Below are positions 47,799 through 48,634 of a stretch of 48,634 nucleotides of DNA, one piece after another. The notes beneath the pieces were generated by a model. It saw nothing but the letters and a program-made list of their open reading frames with translations. It made no database searches and was not told where the DNA came from. The stretch is from Clostridia bacterium (GTDB lineage: Bacteria > Bacillota > Clostridia > Oscillospirales > CAG-272): positions 1 through 48,634 of the forward strand of contig JAGCNJ010000042.1 in assembly GCA_017646005.1 (NCBI GenBank). Direction: 5' to 3'. Each line of letters starts with the position of its first letter. Position 1 is the first letter of the stretch. The translations under genes were made by a program, and so were the position numbers.

Positions 47799-48634
47799 AT
47801 GAAGGATGTTGTAAGAATATCAAGCGCCGTGCCAAAGCTTAAGCTCGCGGACGTAAAATACAACTGTGAACAGATCATATTGCAGACGAAGAAGGCGTAT
47901 GAGGAAAAAAGCTCGATCGTGCTTTTTCCGGAGCTTGCTCTGACAGGCTACACCTGCGGGGATCTGTTTTTTCAGGACAGTTTGCTGTATGCGGTCAAGG
48001 ACGCGATCTCTTATATCGCCAAAAGTCTTTCTGATTATGATATAACGCTTGTTTTCGGCGCACCGCTCATGCTTCGCGGCGGACTTTATAACTGTGCAAT
48101 TACGGTATGCAAGGGAAAGATCTGCGGTGTTTCAGTCAAGACCTTTATGCCAAATTACAATGAGTTTTCCGAAAAAAGATGGTTTTCATCATCAAAGGAC
48201 CTTACCTTTGACACGATCGGTTCCCGTGAACTTGGGCTTTACGGAGACTATGCGATCCCTGTAGGACGTGATCTTGTTTATGAATATAAAAATTCTGTAA
48301 GCTTCGGCGTTGAAATATGCGAGGATCTGTGGACACCTGTACCCCCAAGCTCATTTCTTGCGCTTGGCGGTGCGCAGATAATACTCAACCTTTCGGCGAG
48401 CAACGAAACCGCGTATAAGCGTGAGTACAGACGCAAGCTTGTGTGTGATCAGTCATCAAAATGCTTCGCGGCATACGTTTATACCTCGTCTGGTACTGAT
48501 GAATCGACTACCGACCTTGTTTTTTCGGGTCACAGCGTTTTTTCGCTTAACGGTGAGCTTTTGGCGGAAAATGAAAAATTACTTGACAACGATTATCTTT
48601 TAAGCGTTGATATTGACCTTGGAAAGATAAAATC
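47799..48634 (+). CDS. nadE: Glutamine-dependent NAD(+) synthetase, N-terminal part
   Basis: NadE amidates nicotinic acid adenine dinucleotide, taking ammonia from glutamine. The reading frame is open to the window end, so only the N-terminal nitrilase-type glutaminase domain is present (about 278 codons). The catalytic triad motifs are visible: Glu in LFPELALTGYTCGDLFFQ, Lys in VKTFMPNYNEFSEKRWF and Cys in GVEICEDLWTPVPPSS. AAAGGAG lies 7-8 nt before the ATG. The C-terminal ammonia-dependent synthetase domain lies outside the window. It is divergent from the flavin reductase-like gene. Confidence 0.94.
   Translation, partial: MKDVVRISSAVPKLKLADVKYNCEQIILQTKKAYEEKSSIVLFPELALTGYTCGDLFFQDSLLYAVKDAISYIAKSLSDYDITLVFGAPLMLRGGLYNCAITVCKGKICGVSVKTFMPNYNEFSEKRWFSSSKDLTFDTIGSRELGLYGDYAIPVGRDLVYEYKNSVSFGVEICEDLWTPVPPSSFLALGGAQIILNLSASNETAYKREYRRKLVCDQSSKCFAAYVYTSSGTDESTTDLVFSGHSVFSLNGELLAENEKLLDNDYLLSVDIDLGKIK

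Noticed and set aside
1..48634. tRNA, rRNA, CRISPR array, transposase or phage genes
   Set aside because: No cloverleaf with conserved T-arm, no regular spacer array and no transposase or phage protein motifs were found by reading both strands; a tRNAscan/Infernal run would be decisive.

Overview
The window is a gene-dense piece of a chromosome from a Gram-positive, low-to-mid GC member of the Clostridia (Bacillota). An uncultured gut relative of Oscillospirales or Christensenellales would fit, but the exact lineage cannot be read from the sequence. The reasons are the lspA-divIVA-ylmH-yggT-sepF-yggS cell-division cluster, the FakA/DegV fatty-acid pair, a YlbF-type protein, YqhQ (DUF1385), UPF0371 (DUF1846), AGGAG ribosome binding sites with TTG and GTG starts in use, and near-consensus sigma-A promoters (TTGACA, 16-17 nt, TATAAT). 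I see no rRNA, tRNA, CRISPR array, prophage or transposase gene. Most of the window is housekeeping sequence in operons.

Layout. 1-2704 (+): the 3' end of a histidine operon (hisF, hisIE, PHP-type histidinol phosphatase) running into a YitT-type membrane protein. 2747-6542 (-): MarR regulator, DegV/FakB, FakA and a HAD phosphatase, with a strong promoter whose start region carries a perfect 6-3-6 inverted repeat, probably the MarR operator. 6724-8490 (+): a cytosolic Asp-box (sialidase-fold) protein. 8590-8835: a tiny stand-alone unit for a 32-residue hydrophobic peptide. 8842-10305 (-): DUF1846 protein. 10318-11159: about 840 bp with no gene, holding two copies of a structured repeat and a ladder of terminator-like hairpins. 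11160-17108 (-): rhamnulose-1-phosphate aldolase, SulP anion transporter, membrane acyltransferase, PqqD-like protein and OPT oligopeptide transporter. 17345-19291 (+): rsmA/ksgA and a secreted SLH-domain protein. 19329-20348 (-): yqhQ. 20554-21417 (+): EamA-type permease.

21416-22606 is an accessory islet: a SHOCT-domain gene and a MITE-like palindromic element, bracketed by an inverted repeat pair that begins at the stop codons of both neighbouring genes. 22604-31366 (-) is one long housekeeping run in transcription order: queA, miaA, an HlyD-like protein, yggS, sepF, yggT, ylmH, divIVA, lspA, rluD and a Cof-type HAD phosphatase. 31442-32335 (+) is dapA, 32374-33207 (-) is an Mrp-type Fe-S carrier. 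33420-39034 (+) holds a zinc-ribbon membrane protein, a VanY-like protein with a degraded active site, aspartate kinase, an amidohydrolase and an FkbM methyltransferase. 39218-47048 (+) holds miaB, a YlbF-like protein, mutS, mutL and tgt. 47084-47677 (-) is a flavin reductase-like protein, and 47799 to the end (+) is the start of glutamine-dependent NAD synthetase.

No complete new multi-gene system is evident. The observations most worth following are the covarying structured repeats (10405-10828, and a second family at 10567-10615 and 22336-22461), the stop-codon-anchored inverted repeats around the SHOCT islet, the orphan 32-residue peptide, a four-cysteine peptide shared by Mrp and the YlbF-like protein, and the probable VanY pseudoenzyme.
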